DNA from: Actinacidiphila rubida | GTDB taxonomy: Bacteria > Actinomycetota > Actinomycetes > Streptomycetales > Streptomycetaceae | Direction of reading: 5' to 3' | NCBI RefSeq assembly: GCF_900110255.1 | Contig: NZ_FODD01000047.1 | Location: forward strand, 1-57,516 | Length of the DNA stretch: 57,516 bases | In this document: in pieces, positions 49,235 through 57,516 of the stretch | Layout of the letters: the number at the start of each line of letters is the position of its first letter | Position numbering within the stretch: position 1 is the stretch's first letter | Program-made: the position numbers and the translations under genes | The notes under the pieces: generated by a model | Seen by the model: the letters and a program-made list of their open reading frames with translations, nothing else | Database searches by the model: none | Told to the model about the DNA's origin: nothing

Positions 49235-49822
49235 AGGAACCCACTCCCTGGAAGCGTGCGGAGGCGTGCCTGCCGGGGCGCCCGGAAGGGGGCGCGGGGC
49301 CGGACACGACGGCGAGGCTATCGGATGTACGACGGCAGGCGTTCACTGCGTGTTCGCCTGAACGTGGCGCCCCGGGTGTGATCATCATCCCGGATGGAAC
49401 CCACCTGCGACAACGTCCCTGCTCGTTGCGCCGTCCGGGTGACACATGAGGCGGCCGCCGGCCGCCGTCCCCGGCCCCATCGCCGCAGCTCACCGGCCAG
49501 GACGACGGCCCCCGGTACCGGCTTGGCCACAGTGTGTGACCAGTGTGGACGCGCCGGCGCACACCGGTGAGGCCGGGCACACCGGGACCGGGCGGTGCGG
49601 GGCTGCCTGGGCGCCCCCGCGGAGGTCGCGCACGGCACGTTCCGGCGGGAGCCGCCCGGACACGCCGGGCACGCGGCGCGGCTCTGCCACTGCGCGCACT
49701 CCCGGAGCCGCCGCCCGCCGTGCCCATGCCTCCGGGCGCCGGTGCGCGCGGCTGGCGGGCGCGCCGGTCAGGGCCGTGCGTGAGGCAGACTAAGGGCTTG
49801 TCGTCGAACGCGAAGGATGGAT
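49235..49822. other. 588-bp divergent intergenic region between the envelope operon and idi
   Basis: The stretch must contain promoters for the minus-strand envelope operon and for idi. The part next to the operon (about 49310-49400) is relatively A/T-richer (CGGATGTACGACG, GTGATCATCATC) and is the best place for a promoter. Frames in the remainder are low-quality shadows. TCATCATC-type repeats aside, no strong hairpin or known regulatory motif was seen. Confidence 0.4.
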
Positions 49823-50437
49823 ATGCCAACCAGTCCTGTCACCGGCCGACCCGGATCGTCCGCCGCCGCTCCGCCCAGCCCCAACGGCACCGGGGAGCAG
49901 ATCCTGCTCGAACTGGTCGACGAGGACGGCACCACGATCGGCACGGCGGAGAAGCTGTCGGCGCACATGGCCCCCGGCCGGCTGCACCGCGCCTTCTCGG
50001 TGTTCCTCTTCGACGACGCCGGCCGGCTGCTGCTGCAGCGCAGGGCACTGGGCAAGTACCACTCCCCCGGCGTGTGGTCGAACACCTGCTGCGGGCACCC
50101 GTACCCCGGTGAGCAGCCGTTCGTGGCCGCGGCCCGGCGCACCGCCGAGGAGCTGGGCGTCTCCCCGGTGCTGATGCGCGAGGCCGGGACGGTCCGCTAC
50201 AACCACCCGGACCCGGCGTCGGGCCTGGTGGAGCAGGAGTACAACCACCTGTTCGTCGGCGTGGTGCGCGACGCGCTGCACCCGGACCCGGACGAGATCG
50301 GCGAGACGGCGTTCGTCACGGCGGCGGAGCTGGCCGCCAAGCGCGAGGAGGGGCCGTTCTCCGCGTGGTTCCAGACCGTGCTGGACTCCGTGCTGCCCGC
50401 GGTGCGCGAGGTCACCGGCGGCTCGGGCGGCTGGTGA
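49823..50437 (+). CDS. idi: Isopentenyl-diphosphate delta-isomerase, type I
   Basis: The protein has 204 aa from ATG 49823 with GAAGGA at 49812-49816; an ATG at 49817 overlaps that site. The Nudix-like core shows GRLLLQRRALGKYHSPGVWS, NTCCGHPYPGEQP with the catalytic Cys, and EYNHLFVG with the catalytic Glu in VEQEYNH. It interconverts IPP and DMAPP and so serves the hopanoid pathway in trans. The idi, envelope and hopanoid gene order appears to be conserved in streptomycetes (S. coelicolor SCO6750 to SCO6771, from memory). Confidence 0.95.
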   Translation: MPTSPVTGRPGSSAAAPPSPNGTGEQILLELVDEDGTTIGTAEKLSAHMAPGRLHRAFSVFLFDDAGRLLLQRRALGKYHSPGVWSNTCCGHPYPGEQPFVAAARRTAEELGVSPVLMREAGTVRYNHPDPASGLVEQEYNHLFVGVVRDALHPDPDEIGETAFVTAAELAAKREEGPFSAWFQTVLDSVLPAVREVTGGSGGW

Positions 50438-50527
50438 CGGGCGGTCCGCGCATCGCCCGGTGACGTGAGGTCGAGGCGGGGCCGGGGTGTCCGGCGGCGC
50501 GGTGAGCGCGATGCGTGGGGCGGCGGT

Positions 50528-50998
50528 TCAGATGATGCCGGGGCGCAGCGGAAGCGCCGCCCAGATCACCTTGCCGCCGCTCGGCGTCGGGGTGACGTCG
50601 CAGGAGCCGCCCGCCTCGTCGGTGATCGCCTTGACCAGCAGCAGCCCGCGTCCGCCGGTCCTCGCGTGATCGTTCTCCAGGGCCTTGGGCCGGTACGGGT
50701 GGTTGTCCTCGACGGCCACCCGGATCCACTCCGCGCCGACCGCCACCTCCACCGTGACCTCGGGCGAGAGCACGGCCGCGTGCCGCACGGCGTTGGTGAC
50801 CAGTTCGGAGACGATCAGCAGCAGCCCGTACTCGACGTCGTCGTCGAGCGGCACGCCGCGGTCGGTGAGCAGCGAGCGGACGCCATGCCGCACCTGCGGG
50901 ACGGAGGAGTCCAGTGCGGGGGCGGTGAAGCGCCACACCCCCTCGTACGCTCTCGCGGCCGGAGCCTGACCCGGCGGGACGTCCCCGCGCACCTCCAT
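50528..50998 (-). CDS. Anti-sigma-factor-type ATP-binding protein (HATPase_c)
   Basis: The protein has 156 aa if started at ATG 50998; ATG 51013 and GTG 51073 are in frame and none has a good ribosome site. The N box is LLIVSELVTNAVRHAAV, the G1 box VAVEDNHPYRP and the G2 box RTGGRGLLLVKAITDE. The G1 box lacks the usual DxGxG glycines (DNHPY), as in several Streptomyces stand-alone ATPases. It probably binds a partner sigma or antisigma protein not encoded nearby. Confidence 0.8.
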   Translation of the reverse strand: MEVRGDVPPGQAPAARAYEGVWRFTAPALDSSVPQVRHGVRSLLTDRGVPLDDDVEYGLLLIVSELVTNAVRHAAVLSPEVTVEVAVGAEWIRVAVEDNHPYRPKALENDHARTGGRGLLLVKAITDEAGGSCDVTPTPSGGKVIWAALPLRPGII

Positions 50999-51279
50999 GA
51001 CCGCACCCACCATCGCCTTCGCGTGACCTGTCCGCGCGGTGCCCGCCGGCGCCGCCGGCCGCTTCCGCCTCACGGTTCGAGTGTCCGTGACCGTTGCAGC
51101 TGCACGTGCAAGTAACCGTAAGTCCGCACCTTTCAGTGATTCCCGACCGGTGGTGACGGGTTCTGGCGCTCCGGTGACCGGTTCCGCCCGACAGCGGCGT
51201 GGATAGGATCGTGGCGCCGCCTCCCGGACGGACGAACGATCGTGAACCCCACGGTTGACGAAGGATTCGAGGAGCCCGC

Positions 51280-52149
51280 ATGGCCGATCCGACCGCGCCA
51301 GGACGTTCCGTTTCCGGTCACGGCGCAGCCGAAGCCGCTGGAACCGGCGGCACGGCCTCCGGACCCGTCCCGGCCGGCACGACCGGAACGCCCGGCCTGC
51401 ACGTCGCCACCGGCGACGGCACCGCGACGGTGACCATCAGCAACCCGGCCCGGCGCAACGCCATGACCCTCGCGATGTGGCGTTCGGTCCCGGTCCTGCT
51501 CGACGCGCTGGCCGCCGATCCGACCGTGCGGGCCCTGGTGCTGACCGGTGACGGCGACACGTTCTGCGCGGGTGCCGACATCGCCGAGCTGAGCGGGCCG
51601 GAGGGCCCGCGCGGCGCCCAGGCCGCGGCCGTGGCCGCGGAGGAGGCGCTGGCCGCGTTCCCCAAGCCGACGATCGCCGCGATCCGCGGCTACTGCGTGG
51701 GCGGCGGCTGCCAGCTCGCGGCCGCCTGCGACCTGCGGTTCGCGGCGGAGGGCGCCCGGTTCGGGGTCACCCCCGCCCGGCTCGGCCTCGTCTACCCGGC
51801 CTCCTCGACCCGGCGGCTGGCGGCGCTGGCCGGGCCCTCGACGGCGAAGTTCCTGCTGTTCTCGGCCGAGTTGATCGACCACGAGCGCGCGTTGCGGACG
51901 GGCCTGGTGGACGAGGTGCTGCCGGCCGCCGACCTGGACCGGCGGGTCCGCGAGTTCACCGGCGTGCTGCGGTCGCGCTCGCAGCTCACACAGGCCGCGG
52001 CGAAGGAGTTCACCGCGGCCGAACCGGGTGCCGAACGCCTGGCCCACTGGGTCGCGGAGGCCGCGGCCAGCGGCGACGCGGCCGAAGGCGCCGCCGCCTT
52101 CCTGGAGCGCCGCGCACCGCTCTTCACCTGGTCCCCCGCGAAAGGCTGA
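51280..52149 (+). CDS. Crotonase-fold (enoyl-CoA hydratase/isomerase family) protein
   Basis: The protein has 289 aa. After a 38-residue Gly/Ala/Thr-rich leader the crotonase fold shows TVTISNPARRNAMTLAMWRS, the oxyanion-hole segments TFCAGADIAEL and GYCVGGGCQLAAACDLRFA, then FGVTPARLGLVYPASSTRRL. In hydratases the last segment normally has Glu residues (GxPEIxLG and the following catalytic Glu); here they are Ala and Ser. A different reaction of the superfamily is therefore likely. It is followed 3 bp later by the AlkZ-like gene. Confidence 0.82.
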   Translation: MADPTAPGRSVSGHGAAEAAGTGGTASGPVPAGTTGTPGLHVATGDGTATVTISNPARRNAMTLAMWRSVPVLLDALAADPTVRALVLTGDGDTFCAGADIAELSGPEGPRGAQAAAVAAEEALAAFPKPTIAAIRGYCVGGGCQLAAACDLRFAAEGARFGVTPARLGLVYPASSTRRLAALAGPSTAKFLLFSAELIDHERALRTGLVDEVLPAADLDRRVREFTGVLRSRSQLTQAAAKEFTAAEPGAERLAHWVAEAAASGDAAEGAAAFLERRAPLFTWSPAKG

Positions 52150-52152
52150 CCG

Positions 52153-53295
52153 ATGGACGCGCTCAGCGGCGACGAGGTGCGGCGGCTGCGCGCACGGGCC
52201 CAGGGCCTGCACGGCGACGGCGGCGGGCGCACCGTGGCGGACACGGCGCTGCTGGCCGGCGGTCTCCAGGCCCAGGACGCCAAGGCGTGCCGTCTCCAGG
52301 TGCGGGCCCGGAGCACCGGGCTGACCGCGCCGGACGTGGACGCGGCGTGCGCCGGCCGGCCGCCGTCGGTGGTGCGGACCTGGCTGATGCGGGGCACCCT
52401 GCACGCGGTGGCCGCCGAGGACGTGCGCTGGCTGACCGCGCTGCTCGGGCCGCGCGCCGCGGACGCCTACTGGGGGCGCCGGGCCCGGCTCGGACTGGAC
52501 GAGGACCTGTGCGCGCGGGCGCTGACCGCCCTCGAACGCGTCCTGCCCGGGCAGGCGCTGGGCCGTGACGTGCTGGTGGCCCGGCTCGCCGGGGAGGGCG
52601 TCGTCGTGGATCCCGGCGGCCAGGCCCCCGCTCATCTGCTGCTGTACGCGGCGGCCCACGGCGTGGTCTGCCGCGGGCCCGAGGCCGAGGGCGACGCGGC
52701 CACGTACGTCCTGGCCGACGAGTGGCTGGACGGGGTGGCCGGCCCGGACCTGTCCGGCGACGCCGCGCAGGCCGAACTCGCGGTGCGGCACGCGGCCTCG
52801 TACGGCCCGGTGAGCGCGGCGGACCTGGCCCGGTGGGCCGGGATCCCGCTGGGCGCCGCCCGGCGCGGGCAGGCGGCGGCCGGGGAACGGCTGACCGAGG
52901 TGGCGGGCCCGGACGGCCCGCTGCTGGTCGCCTCGGCGCGGACCGGTACGGCGGCCCTCCCGCCTCGGGGCGCGGTCCGGCTGACCGGCCACTTCGACCC
53001 GTACCTGCTCGGTTACCGCGACCGGGACCTGATGCTGCCGCCCGCCGTCGCCGGGCGGATCGCGACCGGCGGCGGCTTCCTGATGCCGTGCGTCCTGCGG
53101 GACGGCGCGGTGGTGGCGACCTGGCGGCACGAGCGGCGGCCCTCCGGCCTGACGGTCAGGGTGGAGCCGCTGGGCGCCGAGCCGGACCGGGCCCTGCCCG
53201 ACGCCGCGCTGCCCGACGCCATCGACGCGGAGGTGGCCGACCTCGGCCGCTTCCTGGGCCTGCCCGCCCGCTGGGAGTGGGCGTCCGGGCGGTAA
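52153..53295 (+). CDS. AlkZ-like winged-helix protein (HTH_42 DNA glycosylase family)
   Basis: The protein has 380 aa. It shows the HTH_42 layout: VADTALLAGGLQAQDAKACR, RPPSVVRTWLMRGTLHAVAA, GPVSAADLARWAGIPLG, HFDPYLLGYRDR and CVLRDGAVVATWRHER. In AlkZ/YcaQ glycosylases the catalytic pair is a Q-x-(Q/D) motif at the first of these positions; here it reads QAQ. Family members remove bulky or crosslinking alkylated bases and often protect the producer of a DNA-alkylating metabolite. This one belongs to the AZL branch whose substrates are mostly unknown. It is next to, but not overlapping, the crotonase gene. Confidence 0.85.
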   Translation: MDALSGDEVRRLRARAQGLHGDGGGRTVADTALLAGGLQAQDAKACRLQVRARSTGLTAPDVDAACAGRPPSVVRTWLMRGTLHAVAAEDVRWLTALLGPRAADAYWGRRARLGLDEDLCARALTALERVLPGQALGRDVLVARLAGEGVVVDPGGQAPAHLLLYAAAHGVVCRGPEAEGDAATYVLADEWLDGVAGPDLSGDAAQAELAVRHAASYGPVSAADLARWAGIPLGAARRGQAAAGERLTEVAGPDGPLLVASARTGTAALPPRGAVRLTGHFDPYLLGYRDRDLMLPPAVAGRIATGGGFLMPCVLRDGAVVATWRHERRPSGLTVRVEPLGAEPDRALPDAALPDAIDAEVADLGRFLGLPARWEWASGR

Positions 53296-53393
53296 GCGCC
53301 GCCGCGGGGCCGGGACCGGCGAGGTGCCGGCTCCGCGATGACGGGGAGTGTGGTGGGGCGGTGCGGTGACGGCGGGATCGCCGGGGCGGCGCC

Positions 53394-54281
53394 TCAGTCG
53401 ATGCGGGTGGCGCCGACCGGTTGCCGCTCGGTGACACCGGTGGGCATCGCGGGGTGGCGGCCGAGCAGGATGATGCCGACGACGATGGCGGCCAGTCCCG
53501 CGGTCTCCCAGGCCAGCGCCGCGGTCGTGAGCCGCAGCCGGTCCCCGAGGAACCCGACGCCGCACGCGATGCCGGCCAGTGGCTGGGCGGCGGTGAGGGA
53601 CGGCAGGGACATGCGCAGCGGCGCGGTCTCGAACGCGCTCTGCACCAGCAGCAGCCCGGTCAGTCCGATCACCACGATCCCGTACGGCTGCCAGTGCCCG
53701 AAGAGCGAGGTGATCCCGTTGTCCCTGATGATCTGGCCGGAGACCCGGGTGAGGGCGTCCTGCAGCCCGTAGAGCAGGCCCGCGGCCAGGGCGAGGAGGG
53801 CCGCCTCGCCCGAGGGCGGCAGGCGCCGCGATCTGAGGGTGAGGAGCAGCGCGAGGCCGGCGACGATGCCGAGGACCAGCCAGTGCCGCAGCGGTCCTGC
53901 CTGGGCGCCGCCGCCCTTGGGCTGCCCGGCGACGATGAAGGCCGTCACCCCCAGGGCGAGCAGCACGACGCCGGCCCACCCGCTCCAGCCCAGCGGCTGT
54001 TTGGTGAGCCAGCGGGACAGGGCCATGGCGAACAGCAGGTTCGTGGCGGTGAGCGGCTCGACGAGGGAGACCTCGCCGTAGGCCAGCGCGGCCGCGCCGA
54101 GCGTGAGGCCGCCGACGAAGAAGGCGATGCCCAGCAGCCAGTCCGGCATCTTGATCAGGTCGAGCAGCAGCCGGAAGGAGAGGAAGTCCGCCATCGGGGC
54201 ACGGGCCGCCGCGCGTTGCTGCAGCACGAAACCCAGGCCGAGGCAGCACGCGGCACCGACTCCGAGCAGGAACACGGCCAC
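53394..54281 (-). CDS. DMT-superfamily (EamA-like) membrane protein
   Basis: The protein has 295 aa from GTG 54281, with nine to ten hydrophobic helices. The first is VFLLGVGAACCLGLGFVLQQ; later ones include GLTLGAAALAYGEVSLVEPL, WAGVVLLALGVTAFIV, GIVVIGLTGLLLVQ and TAGLAAIVVGIILLG. The two repeated halves are the drug/metabolite transporter layout. The LVEPLTATNLLFAMALSRWL segment is typical of the DMT branch also known as magnesium transporter NIPA-like. The substrate is not known. Confidence 0.85.
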   Translation of the reverse strand: MAVFLLGVGAACCLGLGFVLQQRAAARAPMADFLSFRLLLDLIKMPDWLLGIAFFVGGLTLGAAALAYGEVSLVEPLTATNLLFAMALSRWLTKQPLGWSGWAGVVLLALGVTAFIVAGQPKGGGAQAGPLRHWLVLGIVAGLALLLTLRSRRLPPSGEAALLALAAGLLYGLQDALTRVSGQIIRDNGITSLFGHWQPYGIVVIGLTGLLLVQSAFETAPLRMSLPSLTAAQPLAGIACGVGFLGDRLRLTTAALAWETAGLAAIVVGIILLGRHPAMPTGVTERQPVGATRID

Positions 54282-54363
54282 GCGGTCACTGTAACCCGGC
54301 AGGTGCCCGACCAGCCCTGATCCGCACCGGTCCGTCCGGTTGGCTCCCGTTCTGCGCTGCTGG

Positions 54364-55179
54364 TCAGGCGGGTTCGGAGGTCGCGGCCCCGGCTGCGTCC
54401 CACACGGTGAGGAAGGCCAGCCGCAGGCACGCGGCGAGCGCCGGGTGCTCGATGTAGAGGGCCGTGGTGGAGCTGGTTCCGGCCACCGGATCGGGCATGT
54501 CGCACAGCACCAGCGAGGCGTCGGCCACGACCAGTTTCACCGGCAGGTCCGCGGCGAACCGGCTCTCCTCCCCCGCGGCCTTCGAGCGGCGCACGTTGTC
54601 GAGGGTCTCCGGATCGGACAGCGCCTCGTGGGTGTAGATCGCGCGGGCCGATCCGCCGTTGCGGCGCAGCCGCCGCACGGCCCGGATGCCGGTGGTGTTC
54701 AGGCCGGGGGCGACGAAGGGCGGTTTGGAGAAACTCAGCAGCTCGTGCTGGGCATGGTTCTGGATGTGGGCGAACGCCTCGGATATCGACTTCGGGTCGC
54801 GGAGGACCTCGATGTAGTCCAGCGGCACGGTCTGCGAGCGGCCGTCCGCCCAGATCGGCACCAGGGCCGCGGTCAGGTTCGCCGAGACCCGGTCCAGCCG
54901 CTCCAGCGCCTCCCGCTGCAGTGCCATCAGCCGGGCCACCGCCAGCTCGGGCGCGACCGCGGTGAACGTGGCGACGCGTCCCGGGTGCGCGGTGGCGAGC
55001 CGGCGCCTGACCAGGGCGTCCAGCACGTCGTACACCCGCTGCCTGGGGACGTCGGCCTCCCGCGCGACCTCGGCCGCGGTGTACGACTCGCGCCGGACGA
55101 GCGCGAGGTAGACGCGCGCCTCGTAGCGGGCGAGGCCCAGGGCGACCAGGTCGTTGACCGGTTCTTCCTCCGTCTCCAT
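54364..55179 (-). CDS. TrmB-family transcriptional regulator
   Basis: The protein has 271 aa from ATG 55179. The winged helix is DLVALGLARYEARVYLALVR, then YTAAEVAREADVPRQRVYDV LDALVRRRLA. A coiled-coil linker (ALQREALERLDRVSANLTAA) and a TrmB-type effector region (AHIQNHAQHELLSFSKPPF) follow. TrmB proteins sense sugars or other ligands. It is divergent from the secreted S53 peptidase across 306 bp, so it probably controls that gene and itself. Confidence 0.85.
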   Translation of the reverse strand: METEEEPVNDLVALGLARYEARVYLALVRRESYTAAEVAREADVPRQRVYDVLDALVRRRLATAHPGRVATFTAVAPELAVARLMALQREALERLDRVSANLTAALVPIWADGRSQTVPLDYIEVLRDPKSISEAFAHIQNHAQHELLSFSKPPFVAPGLNTTGIRAVRRLRRNGGSARAIYTHEALSDPETLDNVRRSKAAGEESRFAADLPVKLVVADASLVLCDMPDPVAGTSSTTALYIEHPALAACLRLAFLTVWDAAGAATSEPA

Positions 55180-55485
55180 GGCGCCACAAGCTATACGCCG
55201 GAGATCGTCCGGCGGAAGCGACCCGGGGGCCATCCCGAGGTGACCCGGGGTCAATCCTTTGCCATTACCCGGTAGTTCCTTTAATCCGGTCTCATTACCT
55301 TCAGCATGGCCACCACTGCACGGGGTGGCAGTGCGCAGGAATGGGCTGGAGTCCTCAGCCAGATCACCAGTGAACGAGCGCCACACGCATCTCCCGGGCG
55401 AGCCGCACGATGATCGGTTGTCATGCCCTTGACATACAGATCGCGGACGCCCTCAGGATCGATCCCCCACATGGAGGGCAGTTCA
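55180..55485. promoter_or_regulatory. Divergent control region between the TrmB regulator and the S53 peptidase
   Basis: CATTACC occurs at 55263-55269 and 55293-55299 (30 bp apart), with CCGGT next to each (55269-55273 and 55286-55290), in an unusually A/T-rich patch. These are candidate TrmB operators. On the plus strand TTGACA (55429-55434) and CAGGAT (55454-55459), 19 bp apart, could be the peptidase promoter. Roles are inferred. Confidence 0.45.
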
Positions 55486-57516
55486 TTGCAGTCGACACGT
55501 CCCGGCCGGTTGAGAGAGACCGTCCGCCGCGCCACCCTCGCGCTGGTCGCCGCGGGAGCCCTGGTGACCGGCGGCATGGTCGCGGCGGCGGCACCTTCCG
55601 TCGCCAGCACGCCGTCGTCGAACGGCGGTTCCGCCACCGCCACCGGCGCCCAGGGCACCTCGCAGGGCAGCGCCCAGCACCTGTGCGCCTCCCCCGCCAA
55701 GGGCCACATGTCCTGCCTGTCGCTGGTGCGCACCAACGTCGCGCACCACATGGGCATCACCCCGGACGCCACCCCGTCCGGCTACGGCCCCACCGACCTG
55801 GCGAGCGCGTACGCGCTGCCCTCCGGCGGCTCGGGCGCCACGGTGGCCATCGTCGACGCCCAGGACGACCCCAACGCCGCGAGCGACCTGTCCACCTACC
55901 GCTCCCAGTACGGACTGCCGGCCTGCACCACGGCCAACGGCTGCTTCCAGAAGGTGGACCAGAACGGCGGCACGAGCTACCCGGCCGCCGACTCCGGCTG
56001 GGCCGGTGAGATCTCGCTCGACCTCGACATGGTCAGCGCCGTCTGCCCCTCCTGCCACATCCTGCTCGTCGAGGCCACCTCGGCGAACATGAGCGACCTG
56101 GGCACCGCGGTGAACCGCGCCGTCACCATGGGCGCGAAGTACGTGTCCAACAGCTACGGCGGCAGCGAGGACTCCACCGACACCACCTCCGACACCCAGT
56201 ACTTCAACCACCCCGGTGTCGCCATCACCGTCAGCTCCGGCGACGGCGGCTACGGCGTGGAGTACCCGGCGGCCTCCAAGTACGTGACCGCGGTCGGCGG
56301 CACCTCGCTGAGCCGCGCCAGCAACTCCCGCGGCTGGAGCGAGTCGGTCTGGGGTTCCAGCGCCGGCGGTGAGGGCGCGGGCTCCGGCTGCTCCGCCTAC
56401 GACGCCAAGCCCACCTGGCAGACCGACACCGGCTGCACGAAGCGCACGGTGGCCGACGTCTCCGCGGTCGCCGACCCGAACACCGGTCTGGCCGTGTACG
56501 ACAGCTACCAGGCCAGCGGCTGGCAGGTCTACGGCGGCACCAGCGCCTCGTCGCCGATCATCGCCTCGGTCTACGCGCTCGCCGGCACCCCGGCGTCCGG
56601 CACGACCCCGGCGTCCTACCCGTACGCGCACACCAGCTCCCTGAACGACGTCACCAGCGGCGCCAACGGCTCCTGCGGCAGCAGCTACCTGTGCACCGCC
56701 AAGGCCGGCTACGACGGCCCGACGGGCCTGGGCACGCCGAACGGCACCGCCGCGTTCGCCAACGGCACCTCCACCGGCAACACCGTGACGGTCACCAACC
56801 CGGGCAACCAGTCCACCGTGGTCAACACCGCGGTGAGCCTGCAGATCCACGCCACGGACTCCGGCTCCGGCCAGACCCTGACCTACTCGGCCACCGGCCT
56901 GCCCGCCGGCCTGTCGATCAGCGCCTCGACCGGCCTGATCTCGGGCACCCCGACCGCCACCGGCTCCTCCAGCGTGACGGTCACCGCCAAGGACGGCACG
57001 AACGCGTCCGGCAGCACGTCCTTCACCTGGGCGGTCACGACCTCCGGCGGTGGCGGCTGCACCGCCGCACAGCTGCTGGGCAACCCGGGCTTCGAGACGG
57101 GCACGGCCGCGCCGTGGACCGCCTCCAGCGGCGTGATCGACAACAGCACCGGTGAGGCCGCCCACAGCGGCTCGTGGAAGGCGTGGCTGAACGGCTACGG
57201 CACCACCCACACCGACACGCTGTCCCAGTCGGTGACCGTGCCGGCGTCCTGCACCACCGCCACCCTCACCTTCTACCTGCACATCGACACGGCCGAGACC
57301 ACCACCACGACCGCGTACGACAAGCTGACGCTGACCGCCGGCTCGACGACGCTGGCCACCTACTCCAACCTCAACAAGAACACCGGCTACGCCCAGAAGT
57401 CGGTGAACCTGTCCTCCTACGCCGGCCAGACGGTGACCCTGAAGTTCACCGGCACCGAGGACTCCAGCCTCCAGACCTCGTTCGTCATCGACGACACCGC
57501 GGTCAACGTGAGCTGA
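55486..57516 (+). CDS. Secreted S53 (sedolisin) serine-carboxyl peptidase with C-terminal Ig and adhesion-like domains
   Basis: I choose TTG 55486 (676 aa) because GGAGGG lies 7 bases before it; ATG 55471 overlaps that site. A signal peptide is clear (TVRRATLALVAAGALVTGGM, cleavage near APSVAS). The S53 triad reads Glu175 and Asp179 in GEISLDLDM and Ser353 in GGTSASSP, with Asp in SSGDGGYG. The usual roughly 180-aa kumamolisin propeptide is absent. A putative-Ig domain (about residues 425-520, ending in TSFTWAVTT) and a jelly-roll-like module (about 530-676) follow. The stop is the last codon of the window. Confidence 0.88.
   Translation: MQSTRPGRLRETVRRATLALVAAGALVTGGMVAAAAPSVASTPSSNGGSATATGAQGTSQGSAQHLCASPAKGHMSCLSLVRTNVAHHMGITPDATPSGYGPTDLASAYALPSGGSGATVAIVDAQDDPNAASDLSTYRSQYGLPACTTANGCFQKVDQNGGTSYPAADSGWAGEISLDLDMVSAVCPSCHILLVEATSANMSDLGTAVNRAVTMGAKYVSNSYGGSEDSTDTTSDTQYFNHPGVAITVSSGDGGYGVEYPAASKYVTAVGGTSLSRASNSRGWSESVWGSSAGGEGAGSGCSAYDAKPTWQTDTGCTKRTVADVSAVADPNTGLAVYDSYQASGWQVYGGTSASSPIIASVYALAGTPASGTTPASYPYAHTSSLNDVTSGANGSCGSSYLCTAKAGYDGPTGLGTPNGTAAFANGTSTGNTVTVTNPGNQSTVVNTAVSLQIHATDSGSGQTLTYSATGLPAGLSISASTGLISGTPTATGSSSVTVTAKDGTNASGSTSFTWAVTTSGGGGCTAAQLLGNPGFETGTAAPWTASSGVIDNSTGEAAHSGSWKAWLNGYGTTHTDTLSQSVTVPASCTTATLTFYLHIDTAETTTTTAYDKLTLTAGSTTLATYSNLNKNTGYAQKSVNLSSYAGQTVTLKFTGTEDSSLQTSFVIDDTAVNVS

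Noticed and set aside
50450..50527. Possible terminator after idi.
   Set aside because: Short GC stems can be drawn but none is clearly better than background in this composition.

Overview
The window is very GC-rich, has short or overlapping intergenic gaps (many GTGA or ATGA start/stop overlaps), uses GTG and TTG starts often, and carries typical actinobacterial families (DUF397 with XRE/DUF5753, DUF574 methyltransferases, SoxR, DUF5302, a hopanoid operon next to an idi-linked envelope cluster). I read it as a chromosomal segment of Streptomyces or a close relative.

Left end (1-3138) is mobile DNA. It holds the 3' end of an IS21-type istB with the IS right end, about 1 kb of decayed sequence, a large palindromic structure, then an excisionase-integrase pair that ends beside tRNA-Pro(GGG). 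This is the int-proximal end of an integrative element inserted at the 3' end of the tRNA gene; the body of the element lies outside the window to the left.

Region 3139-12184 is core or accessory chromosome: a YiaA-type membrane protein behind a perfect palindrome, soxR divergent from a split transketolase pair behind a sox-box-like site, a two-TM alanine/glycine-rich membrane protein, a GH2 beta-galactosidase, and several GNAT and PPOX-type enzymes. Region 12204-16500 is scarred: the 3' end of a metallo-beta-lactamase-fold gene stands alone, followed by IS701 and IS5 remnants, a VOC protein and orphan genes of lower GC, and then a full-length MBL gene whose 3' third has the same lower-GC character. 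A 20-bp direct repeat lies in both MBL copies, which suggests recombination that gave the resident gene a new 3' end.

Region 16615-29612 carries a GNAT protein, a hexanucleotide repeat, an M3 peptidase, a saccharopine-dehydrogenase-like oxidoreductase with a coupled GNAT, two tandem DUF574 methyltransferases with a DUF397/XRE/ATPase regulatory set, a lipase-type hydrolase, a GH36 protein lacking key catalytic residues, and a tyrosine phosphatase.

Region 29773-41678 is the hopanoid operon on the minus strand: hpnC, hpnD and hpnE make squalene from FPP, a polyprenyl diphosphate synthase supplies the precursor, shc cyclises it, hpnH and hpnG build and process the C35 side chain, dxs feeds the MEP pathway and a class III aminotransferase can make the amino-terminated side chain. 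A strong hairpin separates it from a second minus-strand operon (42020-49234): ABC-2 exporter, GT2 glycosyltransferase, two CDP-alcohol phosphotransferases, a glycerol-1-phosphate-dehydrogenase-like enzyme and a nucleotidyltransferase. Together these predict an uncharacterised exported polyol-phosphate glycopolymer or glycolipid. idi (IPP isomerase) lies beyond it.

The right end (50528-57516) has an anti-sigma-type ATPase, a crotonase-fold protein, an AlkZ-like winged-helix protein, a DMT-type membrane protein, and a TrmB regulator divergent from a secreted S53 (sedolisin) peptidase whose stop codon is the last base of the window.
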